Shown piece by piece: positions 7,772 to 14,934 of a DNA stretch of 21,722 nt (position 1 is the stretch's first letter; each line of letters opens with the position of its first letter). The DNA comes from Rubritepida sp. (GTDB lineage: Bacteria; Pseudomonadota; Alphaproteobacteria; Acetobacterales; Acetobacteraceae), in contig JACMRO010000017.1 of assembly GCA_014376425.1 (NCBI GenBank), positions 1 to 21,722 on the forward strand, in the 5' to 3' direction. A program made the position numbers and the translations under genes. Under the pieces are notes generated by a model. The model searched no databases. It was not told the DNA's origin and saw only the letters and a program-made list of their open reading frames with translations.

Positions 7772-8677
7772 TTACTTGCGGCGGGCAACGAGGATGCGGG
7801 CGGCGATGTTGATCGCCAGCACGCCCAAGGTAATGAGCAGGGCGCCCGTCCAGGCAACCTGGATCAGGTCCGGAAAGCCGGAATTTGCCTGCTGGTAGAT
7901 TGAGATCGGCAGGCTCCCCATCGCGCCGAACAGGTTCCAGCTTATGACGTTGTTGCCGAAGCTGGTCAGCAGCAGCGGCGCCGTCTCGCCGGCGATGCGG
8001 GCGAAGGCAAGCAGCACGCCCGTGACCATGCCCGACAGGGCGGCGCGGTAGCACACCAGGGTCACCATCTTCCACTTGGGGGCGCCCAGCGCCACCACCG
8101 CCTCGCGCAGCGTGTTGGGGATGAGCTGCAGCATATCCTCGGTGGTGCGGACGACGACGGGGATGACCAGGATGGACAGCGCCACGGCGCCGGCGATGCC
8201 CGAAAAGCCGCCGACCGGCTGCACCAGGATCTGGTAGACGAACAGCCCGACCAGCACCGAAGGCGCCGACAGCAGCACGTCGGAGACGAAGCGCACCGCG
8301 TCACCGAAGCGGCTGCCACGGGCGTATTCCGACAGGTAGGTGCCGACCAGGATGCCGATGGGCGTGCCGATGACGATCCCCATGCCCGACTGCACCAGCG
8401 TGCCCAATATGGCATGCAACAGGCCGCCGCGCGGCGCATCCGGGTCGCCATAGGCGGTGGGCTGGAATTCGCGGCTGAGCGTGACCCAGTCCAACGTGGC
8501 GATGCCGCGCCAGACCAGCGTCACCATGATCGAGCTGAGGAAGAACAGTCCGATGATGGTGGCGATGATGCAAAAGACGCGCACGAGCTGATCGACCAGG
8601 CGCCGGCGGCGGCCGAGCGCGCGTGAGGCCGCTACGTCCTTGGGCTGGAATGCGCGGGAGGCCGTGGTGGCGCTCAT
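7772..8677 (-). CDS. pstA: Phosphate ABC transporter permease PstA
   Basis: PstA is one of the two inner-membrane permeases that form the phosphate path. From ATG 8675-8677 the product is 301 residues with about six membrane helices. The first helix (about residues 35-57) follows a basic cytoplasmic N-terminus. Family landmarks are the FGDAVRFVSDVLLSAPSVLVGLFVY stretch and the EAA-type loop around LREAVVALGAPKWKMVTLVCYRAALSG that contacts PstB, then FARIAGETAPLLLTSFGNN, strongly conserved in PstA. The frame stays open about 900 nt upstream across pstC, but that part is an out-of-frame shadow with no membrane character. Only two bases separate this start from the pstC stop. Confidence 0.95.
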   Translation of the reverse strand: MSATTASRAFQPKDVAASRALGRRRRLVDQLVRVFCIIATIIGLFFLSSIMVTLVWRGIATLDWVTLSREFQPTAYGDPDAPRGGLLHAILGTLVQSGMGIVIGTPIGILVGTYLSEYARGSRFGDAVRFVSDVLLSAPSVLVGLFVYQILVQPVGGFSGIAGAVALSILVIPVVVRTTEDMLQLIPNTLREAVVALGAPKWKMVTLVCYRAALSGMVTGVLLAFARIAGETAPLLLTSFGNNVISWNLFGAMGSLPISIYQQANSGFPDLIQVAWTGALLITLGVLAINIAARILVARRK

Positions 8678-8679
8678 GG

Positions 8680-9657
8680 TCAGGCTTTCAGCCGCGAGCG
8701 CAGCAGGTAGCGCGAGGTCGCGAGCACGATGAAGGAGATGATGAACAGGATGAACCCCAACGCCAGCAGCGCCGATTGCTGCAGGCTGCCCGACAGGCTT
8801 TCGGGGAATTCCATGGCGATGACCGATGCGATGGTGGTGGTGGCGTCGAACACTGAGCCAACCATGCGGTTGGCGTTGCCGATGACGAAGGTCACCGCCA
8901 TGGTCTCGCCCAGCGCGCGCCCCAGCCCCAGCATGATGCCACCCACGACCGAAATGCGGGTGTAGGGGATGACGACCTTGCTCACCACCTCCCACCGCGT
9001 GGCGCCCAGGCCGTAGGCACTTTCCTTGTACACCGCCGGCACCTGATCGAACACGTCGCGCATCGTCGCGGCGATGAAGGGCAGGATCATGATGGAGATC
9101 ACCAGGGCGGCGGCGAAGATCGAGGTGCCGGCGAAGTTGCTGCTCTGGAACAGGAAACCGATGAGCGGGATGGCGGAGAGCTCCTCGCCCCAGGCCAGCT
9201 GGATGTTGCGCTGGATGAAGGGCACCACGATGAACAGGCCCCACATGCCGAAGATGATAGACGGCACGGCGGCCAGCAATTCGATGGCGGTGCCGACCGG
9301 GCGGCGCAGCCAGGGCGGCGCCAGCTCGGTCAGGAAGAAGGCGATGCCGAAGGCGATGGGCACCGCCAGGATGATGGCGAAGATCGCGGAGAGCAGCGTG
9401 CCCAGGATGGCAACGGCGCCGCCGAACCGCTCGCGCCCCTCCACCGGGTCCCACTTGGTGCTGAACAGGAAGTCGAAGCCGAATTCGCGGAAGGCGGGCA
9501 GGGCGCCGATGAACAGCGTGACAATGATGGCGCCCAACAGCAGCAAGACGAGAAAGCCCGCGGACCGGCACATCCATTCGAAAATGATGTCGCCGGTCGA
9601 GCCGGCGCCGCGGCGGCGAGGAAGACGGCCCGAGGGAGTGGTGGTCGAATCGGACAA
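8680..9657 (-). CDS. pstC: Phosphate ABC transporter permease PstC
   Basis: PstC pairs with PstA to form the inner-membrane phosphate channel. The 325-residue product has about six membrane helices after a basic, Ser/Thr-rich cytoplasmic N-terminus (1-27). It shows family motifs: FGFDFLFSTKWDPV (59-72) in the periplasmic segment, VPIAFGIAFFLTELAP, ELLAAVPSIIFGMWGLFIVVPF, and the EAA-type loop SAYGLGATRWEVVSKVVIPY followed by LGRALGETMAVTFVIGNAN, which are close to PstC of other proteobacteria. It is separated from pstS by 69 nt containing a strong hairpin, a usual arrangement when the binding protein is made in excess over the permeases. It is followed directly by pstA. Confidence 0.96.
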   Translation of the reverse strand: MSDSTTTPSGRLPRRRGAGSTGDIIFEWMCRSAGFLVLLLLGAIIVTLFIGALPAFREFGFDFLFSTKWDPVEGRERFGGAVAILGTLLSAIFAIILAVPIAFGIAFFLTELAPPWLRRPVGTAIELLAAVPSIIFGMWGLFIVVPFIQRNIQLAWGEELSAIPLIGFLFQSSNFAGTSIFAAALVISIMILPFIAATMRDVFDQVPAVYKESAYGLGATRWEVVSKVVIPYTRISVVGGIMLGLGRALGETMAVTFVIGNANRMVGSVFDATTTIASVIAMEFPESLSGSLQQSALLALGFILFIISFIVLATSRYLLRSRLKA

Positions 9658-9689
9658 ATGCAGCCCCTCAGGCGTTCAAATCAGGCGGT

Positions 9690-9717
9690 GATCGCCGGGC
9701 CATTCCGCCCGGCGATC
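9690..9717 (-). other. Perfect 11-bp stem-loop between pstS and pstC
   Basis: GATCGCCGGGC (9690-9700) pairs perfectly with GCCCGGCGATC (9707-9717) around the 6-nt loop CATTCC. It lies ten bases after the pstS stop in the sense direction. No U-run follows on the minus strand, so complete termination is unlikely. Hairpins after the first gene of binding-protein transport operons commonly protect the upstream message or cause partial termination, giving more PstS than PstC. That role is inferred. Confidence 0.7.
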
Positions 9718-9726
9718 CGGCGGGCC

Positions 9727-10806
9727 TCAGGCGGCGCCGGGGGTCCAGACAGGGCGTCCGGACGGGTCCTTCACATTCGCGGTCCAGGCGGCGCGGACCA
9801 TCGCATGGGTCGCGTCCGGCAGCGGAATGTATTCCAGCCGGCGCGCGATGTCGCTGCCTGAGCGGTAGGCCCAGTCGAAGAAGCGCATGGTGTTGCGGCT
9901 GGCTGCAACCTTGTCGGCCGGCGGGTCGATCGGCAGCAGGATGTAGGTGGGGCTGGTGATCGGCCAGACAGTGGGGCCCGACAGGTCGATGGTGTCGGCG
10001 GCGAAGTTCGGCACCGACCAGTCGGCGGCGGCGGCGGCGGCCAGGAATTGCGGCGTCTCCGGCTTCACGAAGGCGCCCGACTTGTTGCGGATCTGCGTCG
10101 TCGTCATCCGGTTCACCACGGCGTAGGCGTTCTCGATATAGCCGATGGCGCCGGGGGTGTTGCGGATGATGTTGGAGACGCCCTCATTGCCGCGGGCGCC
10201 GTTGCCGGCCGGCCAAGAGATGGCGGTGCCCGCACCCGGGCCGGCACGCCATTCGGGCGAAACGCGGCTCAGATAGGTCGAGAAGATGAAGGTCGTGCCC
10301 GAGCCATCGGCGCGGTAGGCGGGCGAGACGGGCAGGTTGGGCAGCCGCAGGTCGCGGTTCAGCTCGACGATCCTGGGGTCGTTCCAGCGGGCGATGCGGC
10401 CGAAGAAGATGTCGGCGATGATTTCAGGCGTCAGCCGCAGGGCATTGTCGTCCACACCCGGCAGGTTGGCGCTGAGCACCACCGAACCCAGCACTGTCGG
10501 GAACTGCAGCAGCTTGCGCTCGGTCAGCTGGGCCTGTGCCAGCGGCGCGTCCGAGGCGCCGAAGTCAACGGTGCGCGCGGTGATCTGGTTGATGCCGCCG
10601 CCCGAGCCGATGGACTGGTAGTTCAGCGTGATGCCGACCGGGTCGCGCGCCGCCTGGGCCCAGCGCTCATAGACCGGGCGGGGGAAGGTGGCGCCGGCGC
10701 CGGTGATGGTGGCCTGCTGTGCCCAGGCGGGGGATATGGCGACGCCGGCGACGGGTAGCGCGGCGGCGCCAAGCATGAGGGAGCGGCGATTGAAACCGTG
10801 GGTCAC
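9727..10806 (-). CDS. pstS: Periplasmic phosphate-binding protein PstS
   Basis: PstS captures phosphate in the periplasm and delivers it to PstCA. The 359-residue product begins with an export signal: basic HGFNRRS, a hydrophobic core, and a cleavage site at about residue 29 (AWA, then QQ). The RR pair followed by S-L-M-L resembles a Tat signal, though Sec export is also possible. The phosphate-binding loops are present: TGAGATFP (35-42), YQSIGSGGGI in the next strand, DFGASDAPL, and RADGSGTTF, with Ser/Thr/Asp residues at the usual anion-contacting places. The start codon is GTG (10804-10806), supported by GGAGAG (10815-10820) eight bases upstream and by the match at the signal peptide. It is the first gene of the operon. 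Confidence 0.95.
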   Translation of the reverse strand: MTHGFNRRSLMLGAAALPVAGVAISPAWAQQATITGAGATFPRPVYERWAQAARDPVGITLNYQSIGSGGGINQITARTVDFGASDAPLAQAQLTERKLLQFPTVLGSVVLSANLPGVDDNALRLTPEIIADIFFGRIARWNDPRIVELNRDLRLPNLPVSPAYRADGSGTTFIFSTYLSRVSPEWRAGPGAGTAISWPAGNGARGNEGVSNIIRNTPGAIGYIENAYAVVNRMTTTQIRNKSGAFVKPETPQFLAAAAAADWSVPNFAADTIDLSGPTVWPITSPTYILLPIDPPADKVAASRNTMRFFDWAYRSGSDIARRLEYIPLPDATHAMVRAAWTANVKDPSGRPVWTPGAA

Positions 10807-10827
10807 GGGGTGTTCTCTCCGGATGGT

Positions 10828-10860
10828 GCGGGGTGATGGACCACCCCTGCGATGCCCCGC
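10828..10860 (-). other. Alternative hairpins in the pstS leader, just ahead of its ribosome-binding site
   Basis: On the minus strand the segment CACCCCGC (10828-10835) can pair with GGGGTG (10842-10847, 6-bp stem, 6-nt loop) or with GCGGGG (10855-10860, 6 bp). The two pairings exclude each other. The GGAGAG ribosome-binding site of pstS begins eight bases further on. This could tune pstS translation, but short GC stems are frequent at this composition, so confidence is low. Confidence 0.25.
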
Positions 10861-10881
10861 TTCTAGGTAAGACGAAAGTAA

Positions 10882-10915
10882 CCCATATTTCAGTTCGATG
10901 AAGGTTCGGTGACAG
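10882..10915 (-). promoter_or_regulatory. Tandem Pho box (PhoB operator) and promoter of the pst operon
   Basis: Read on the minus strand from 10915, the sequence is CTGTCAC-CGAA-CCTTCAT-CGAA-CTGAAAT: three 7-nt units on an exact 11-bp period, each followed by a 4-nt spacer. The known Pho box is two CTGTCAT-like repeats on an 11-bp period. The units match CTGTCAT at 6, 5 and 5 of 7 positions. A weak -10-like TATGGG (10882-10887) begins ten bases after the second unit, the spacing usual for PhoB-dependent promoters where the box replaces the -35. This would give a leader of about 70 nt before pstS. Confidence 0.72.
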
Positions 10916-10929
10916 AGCCTGCGGATGTA

Positions 10930-11724
10930 TCAGGTGCTTGTGTACCAGGCCGGGCGGCGTTTCTCCCGGAAGGCGGCCAGGCCTTCGCGCCCCTCGCTGC
11001 TGCCGCGCTGGCTGGCGGATTCGTGGCCGAGCTGGGCCATCTGCCGGGCGTCCAGCTTGAGGCCGTTGGCGCCCAGGAAACTGGCCTTGGTGTTGGCCAT
11101 CGCGGTGGGCCCGCTCAGCATCGTCTCGTCCAGGATGTGGGCTAGCCTGGCTTCGATCCCATCCTCGGCCACCACCTCGTGCACCAGATTGATGCGCAAT
11201 GCCTCCGCGGCGTCGAAGCGCTCGCCGGTCAACGCGTAGCGCCGGGTGTGGCGCAGCCCGATGGCGTTGACCATGTGGGTGGAGATGGGCGAGGGCGAGA
11301 CCCCCACACGCACCTCGGTGAGCCCGAAATGAGCGTCGGGCGTGGCCAGTGCCACATCGACGCAGCACACCATGCCGGCGCCGCCGCCGAAGCAGGCGCC
11401 GCGCACCAGGGCGAAGGTCGGCTTGGGGAACTCGTTGAGCAGTTGCATGGCGGTGACGGTGCCCATCGAGGCGGCCAGCGCGGCCTCGGGCGGCTCCTCG
11501 GCCATGGCGGCGAGCCAGTTGAGGTCCGCGCCGGCCTGGAAATGCCTCCCGGCGCCGCGGATGACCAGTGCGCGCACGCCGGGGTCGGGCGCCAGCGCGA
11601 ACAGGCCTTCGATCAGCGCGTCGAGCAGCGCGCCGTTATACGCGTTGCCGAAGCGCGGCCGGTTGAGTGTGGCGGTGACGACGCCGCGGGTGTCGCGGCT
11701 GATCAGGACGGGTTTTTCTTCCAT
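10930..11724 (-). CDS. Enoyl-CoA hydratase/isomerase family protein, LiuC (methylglutaconyl-CoA hydratase)-like
   Basis: From ATG 11722-11724 the product is 264 residues, a normal crotonase length. Crotonase landmarks are the first oxyanion-hole loop HFQAGADLNW (61-70), the second at GACFGGGAGM (109-118), and FGLTEVRVGVSPSPIS (133-148), whose form resembles LiuC of leucine degradation more than classical FadB/EchA. Glu137 matches the second catalytic glutamate of crotonases. The position of the first holds Gly117, which as I recall also differs in LiuC-like proteins. No other leucine or acyclic-terpene genes are nearby, so the substrate stays open. The gene ends just before the pst promoter region and is divergent from the next gene, with 45 nt between starts. 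An upstream extension of the frame is a shadow. Confidence 0.85.
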   Translation of the reverse strand: MEEKPVLISRDTRGVVTATLNRPRFGNAYNGALLDALIEGLFALAPDPGVRALVIRGAGRHFQAGADLNWLAAMAEEPPEAALAASMGTVTAMQLLNEFPKPTFALVRGACFGGGAGMVCCVDVALATPDAHFGLTEVRVGVSPSPISTHMVNAIGLRHTRRYALTGERFDAAEALRINLVHEVVAEDGIEARLAHILDETMLSGPTAMANTKASFLGANGLKLDARQMAQLGHESASQRGSSEGREGLAAFREKRRPAWYTST

Positions 11725-11769
11725 GGTCAGAGCTTGGCCGGGCGGCCCGGGCGGGTCTAGCCTACCGCC

Positions 11770-13449
11770 ATGCGCCCCACCCTGTATGGCCCGAGCCACG
11801 CCGTCTCCGCCGGCCATTACCTGGCCAGCCCCGCCGCCATCACCGTGCTGGAGAATGGCGGCAACGCCATCGATGCCGGCTGTGCCGCCGGCATCTGTCT
11901 GGGCGTGCTGCTGCCCGACCTGGTGAATGTGGCGGGGGTGGCGCCGATCCTGATCCGGCTGGCGGACGGCACGGTGACGAGCATTGCGGGGCTGGGCCAC
12001 TGGCCGGCCGCACTGCCGCCGGACGTCTTCATGCGCGAGCATGGCGGACAGATCCCCGACGGCGTTCGCCGCACCGTGGTGCCGGCCGCACCGGATGCCT
12101 GGATCACCGCCCTGCTGCGGCATGGGACCTGGCGGTTCGAGGATGTCGTGAGCTTCGCCATCCGCTACTCCCGCGATGGCTTCGCGGTGTTTCCGCTGCT
12201 GCGCGACAGCATCGTCACTCACCAGGAGGATTATGCCCGCTGGCCGTCCAACGCGGCCATCTTCCTGCCCGGCGGGCGGGTGCCGGAGGTCGGTGCGCGC
12301 TTCGTGCAGACCGACCTGGCGCGCACCTTACAATATATGGCCGACGAAGCGCGCGCCGCCGGCAGCCGCGAGGCTGGGCTGCGAGCCGCCCGCGCGGCCT
12401 TCTACGAAGGCGACATCGCGGCGGCCATCGTGGCGCATCAGCACGCCGAGGGCGGCTGGCTGTCGCGCTCCGACCTGGCCGGTTTCCACAGCCCGATCGA
12501 GCCGGTGGTGCGCTCGCCCTGGCGCGGGCACGAATTGCTGGCCAGCGGCCCCTGGTGCCAGGGGCCGGCGCTGAGCGAGGCGCTGCTGCTGGCCGAGGCG
12601 GCGGGTGTGGGCGGCATGGCGCATAACTCGGCCGAATACCTGCACACGCTGGTGGAATGCGTGAAGCTGGCCATGGCCGATCGCGAGGCCTTTTTCGGTG
12701 ACCCGAATTTCCGAGATGTGCCGGTGGCGGCGCTGCTTTCCGAAGCGCATATCGCGGCGCGCGCGGCAGGTATCGGCCCGGCCGCCCATCCGGGCATGCC
12801 CGAGCCCATCCTGGGTGGGCTGGACGTGCCGGCCGCAAGCCGGCTGGCACTGCCGCTGGTGGAGGCCGACACCTCTTTCGTCGCGGTGGTGGACCGCCAC
12901 GGCAATGCCTTCGCCGCCACGCCGAGCGACGGGTCGTGGAATTCACCGGTGGTGCCGGGGCTGGGGATCATCCCGTCCAACCGCGGTTGCCAGTCGCGGC
13001 CAGACCCCGCGCATCCCTCCGGCGTGGCGCCCGGCAAGCGGCCACGGCTGACGCCCAACCCCGCCATCATGGTGACGCGGCAGGGCGGCGTGATGCCGTT
13101 CGGCACACCGGGCGGCGACGTGCAGATCCAGGCCATGCTGCAGGTGGTGTTGAACGTATTCCAGTTCGGCATGGAGTTGCAGGACGCTATCGAGGCGCCG
13201 CGCTTCGCCAGCTACGCGTTCCCCAGCAGCTTCGCGCCGTTCGATTACTTTCCGAACCGGGTGGCGGTGGAGGCGCGGGTGCCGGCCGAGGCGCGGGCGG
13301 GACTGGCGGCACGCGGGCATGAGGTGCGCGACTGGCCGGACATCACCTGGCTGGCCGGCGCGGTAGAGGCCGTGCTGAGCCTGCCGGAGCGTGGGCTGGT
13401 GGCAGCCGGTGCCGACCCGCGGCGGCCGGCTTATGCGATTGCCGGGTAG
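11770..13449 (+). CDS. Gamma-glutamyltransferase-family Ntn hydrolase
   Basis: The family cleaves gamma-glutamyl bonds (for example glutathione) after autoproteolysis into large and small subunits. This 559-residue protein has the N-terminal region HAVSAGHYLASPAAITVLENGGNAIDAG (about 10-37), and the self-cleavage/nucleophile threonine at Thr368 in EADTSFVAVVDRHGNAFA (365-382). The glycine-rich FGTPGGDVQIQ and the RLTPNPAIM stretch of the small subunit follow. Classical bacterial GGT is periplasmic, but I see no signal peptide here; the first residues run straight into the conserved fold. A cytoplasmic acylase- or HpxW-like amidohydrolase is therefore an alternative. The ATG at 11770 has no obvious Shine-Dalgarno. 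No glutathione genes are adjacent. Confidence 0.88.
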   Translation: MRPTLYGPSHAVSAGHYLASPAAITVLENGGNAIDAGCAAGICLGVLLPDLVNVAGVAPILIRLADGTVTSIAGLGHWPAALPPDVFMREHGGQIPDGVRRTVVPAAPDAWITALLRHGTWRFEDVVSFAIRYSRDGFAVFPLLRDSIVTHQEDYARWPSNAAIFLPGGRVPEVGARFVQTDLARTLQYMADEARAAGSREAGLRAARAAFYEGDIAAAIVAHQHAEGGWLSRSDLAGFHSPIEPVVRSPWRGHELLASGPWCQGPALSEALLLAEAAGVGGMAHNSAEYLHTLVECVKLAMADREAFFGDPNFRDVPVAALLSEAHIAARAAGIGPAAHPGMPEPILGGLDVPAASRLALPLVEADTSFVAVVDRHGNAFAATPSDGSWNSPVVPGLGIIPSNRGCQSRPDPAHPSGVAPGKRPRLTPNPAIMVTRQGGVMPFGTPGGDVQIQAMLQVVLNVFQFGMELQDAIEAPRFASYAFPSSFAPFDYFPNRVAVEARVPAEARAGLAARGHEVRDWPDITWLAGAVEAVLSLPERGLVAAGADPRRPAYAIAG

Positions 13450-13453
13450 CTTC

Positions 13454-13498
13454 GCACGCCGGCGTGCGGCGCTTGGCCTTCGACGGGGGCCGCACGCC
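13454..13498. terminator. Competing hairpins between convergent genes, possible bidirectional terminator
   Basis: The 48-nt gap between the convergent GGT-like and hydrolase genes holds a perfect 14-nt palindrome, GCACGCCGGCGTGC (13454-13467). It also holds a perfect 10-bp inverted repeat, GGCGTGCGGC (13461-13470) with GCCGCACGCC (13489-13498), around an 18-nt loop. The middle arm is shared, so the two folds exclude each other. No T-tract is seen on either strand. The location suggests termination in both directions, perhaps Rho-assisted. Confidence 0.45.
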
Positions 13499-14535
13499 TA
13501 TTCCTGCCATAACCCCCGTGCCGCCAACCACGCCTGGATCTTCGCGGCTACCTCGCGGTTGTTGCGCTCCATCATCATCAGGTGGCCGTTGCCGCGAATG
13601 CCTTGCGCCGGCAGGTCCAGCACCTCCACCTGGACGCCCGCGGCCTGCGCCGCGGCGTAGAAGTCCAGGCCACGCTGGCGGATGGCGACCCAGCGCGCAT
13701 CCTGCTCGATGAAATCACCATACACCGCCAGAATGGGAATGCCGCGCAGCCGGGCCAGGGCTGCCGGTGCCGCATCGCCGAAGCCGGAGGGTTCGATCAG
13801 GACCAGGGCCCGCACCCGCTCGGGGTCGGCCTGGGCAGCACGGAAGGCGAACAGGCCCCCTTGGGCATGCGCCACCACCACCGCCGGCCCCGTGCGGGCC
13901 AGCAGCGCCTGGTACGCCGCGGTCTGCGCAGCATCCGTCGTCGTCCAGCGCGGCACGAGTTGGGCCGCGAATTGCTCGTAGGCCTCGGCCGGGAACTGGC
14001 TGCCGGGAATGACCGAGCGGGTGCGGAAGCTGCCGGGCCCGGGGCCGATACGAAAGCGCTCCCAAGGGTCGGCCAGGCTGAGGAAAATGGGTTCGCCAGC
14101 GAAGATTTCCGGACTCATCGCCCAGCCGGCGCGGCCGCGTTCGACGGCATCGCTGACATAGACGCTCCAGCCGCGGCGCAGGAACCAGTGCTGCCAGCCC
14201 TCGCGGCCATCGGGCGTGCTTTCCCAGGCAACGCCGGTCATGCCGCCGCCATGCCAGAACAGCAGCGGCACCGCGCCCTGGCGGCGGGCGGGGTGGTGGA
14301 ACTGGGCGTACATGCCCTCGACGCGGTAAGTGCCGTTGGGGTCGATGCGGGCGGCGCGGGCGCCGGGCACCAGCACCACCTCGCGCACTGGGCGGCCCTG
14401 GATTGTGACCTCCCGACCGCCGACATGGAAGCTACCCATCGCGCTGACCAGCAGCGGCGGGTCCTGGGCAAGGGCCGGGCCGGTGAGCCAGGGGGCGAGG
14501 ACGACGGCGAGGGCTAGGGCGAGCAGGCAACGCAT
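13498..14535 (-). CDS. Exported alpha/beta-hydrolase-fold protein with Ala at the nucleophile position
   Basis: From ATG 14533-14535 the product is 345 residues with a signal peptide (hydrophobic 3-21, cleavage after ALA at 23), so it should be periplasmic or secreted. The alpha/beta hydrolase fold is supported by the oxyanion motif WHGGGMTG (94-101), the elbow VVVAHAQGGLFAF (219-231), an acidic candidate at Glu248 or Asp274, and His318 in RGNGHLMMMERNN (314-326). The elbow is normally G-x-S-x-G. Here it is A-H-A-Q-G, with Ala224 (GCC at 13864-13866) in place of the nucleophilic serine, while the histidine is kept. It may be an inactive relative, a binding protein, or a variant using another residue. 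An AGGGTG ribosome-binding site lies upstream. It converges on the GGT-like gene. Confidence 0.8.
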   Translation of the reverse strand: MRCLLALALAVVLAPWLTGPALAQDPPLLVSAMGSFHVGGREVTIQGRPVREVVLVPGARAARIDPNGTYRVEGMYAQFHHPARRQGAVPLLFWHGGGMTGVAWESTPDGREGWQHWFLRRGWSVYVSDAVERGRAGWAMSPEIFAGEPIFLSLADPWERFRIGPGPGSFRTRSVIPGSQFPAEAYEQFAAQLVPRWTTTDAAQTAAYQALLARTGPAVVVAHAQGGLFAFRAAQADPERVRALVLIEPSGFGDAAPAALARLRGIPILAVYGDFIEQDARWVAIRQRGLDFYAAAQAAGVQVEVLDLPAQGIRGNGHLMMMERNNREVAAKIQAWLAARGLWQE

Positions 14536-14591
14536 GGTCACACCCTGGCACGGCGCTGGACGCGGGGCCACGGTCCGATCACCTTGTCGTC

Positions 14592-14906
14592 ATGAGCTGG
14601 TTGGTCTTTCCCATCGCGGCGCTGCTGGAGATTGCCGGCTGCTTCGCATTCTGGGCGTGGTGGCGCGGTGCGGCGGTGGGCTGGCTGGCCCTGGGCGTGG
14701 TTGCGTTGCTGGGCTTTGCGGCGGTGCTGGCGACCGCGCCGGTGGCGCAGGCGGGGCGGGCCTTCGCAGCCTATGGCGGCGTGTACATCGCGGCCAGCCT
14801 GGGCTGGATGTGGCTGGTCGAGAGGGTGCGGCCCGATGGCGCCGATCTGGTGGGTGCGGCGTTATGCCTGGCCGGTGCGGCGGTGATTGTGCTGACGCCG
14901 CGCTGA
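14592..14906 (+). CDS. YnfA (UPF0060) family small membrane protein
   Basis: The 104-residue product has four predicted membrane helices and the YnfA family pattern: LLEIAGCFAFWAWWRG near the N-terminus, AAYGGVYIAASLGWMWLVERVRPD (about 59-82) and a final glycine-rich helix. YnfA proteins are inner-membrane proteins of the small-multidrug-resistance-like superfamily. Transport of cationic compounds has been proposed for some, but the function here is unproven. Length matches the family (about 108). The ATG at 14592 has no strong ribosome-binding site. It is divergent from the alpha/beta hydrolase gene (56 nt between starts) and is followed 28 nt later by a carboxymuconolactone-decarboxylase-fold gene on the same strand. 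Confidence 0.9.
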   Translation: MSWLVFPIAALLEIAGCFAFWAWWRGAAVGWLALGVVALLGFAAVLATAPVAQAGRAFAAYGGVYIAASLGWMWLVERVRPDGADLVGAALCLAGAAVIVLTPR

Positions 14907-14934
14907 TGCCAGCCTGCCGCGCAACGGGGGCAGC

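Noticed and set aside
8678..9577. A 300-codon upstream extension of the pstA frame across pstC
   Set aside because: The extra part has no membrane character and lies over pstC in another frame. The PstA fold begins at the ATG at 8677.
10021..10050. A GGC/GCC trinucleotide run as a possible repeat locus
   Set aside because: It encodes a short poly-Ala stretch in PstS and is ordinary for this base composition.
11725..12222. A 166-residue N-terminal extension of the enoyl-CoA hydratase
   Set aside because: It lies antisense to the conserved N-terminus of the GGT-family gene. The crotonase fold starts at the ATG at 11724.
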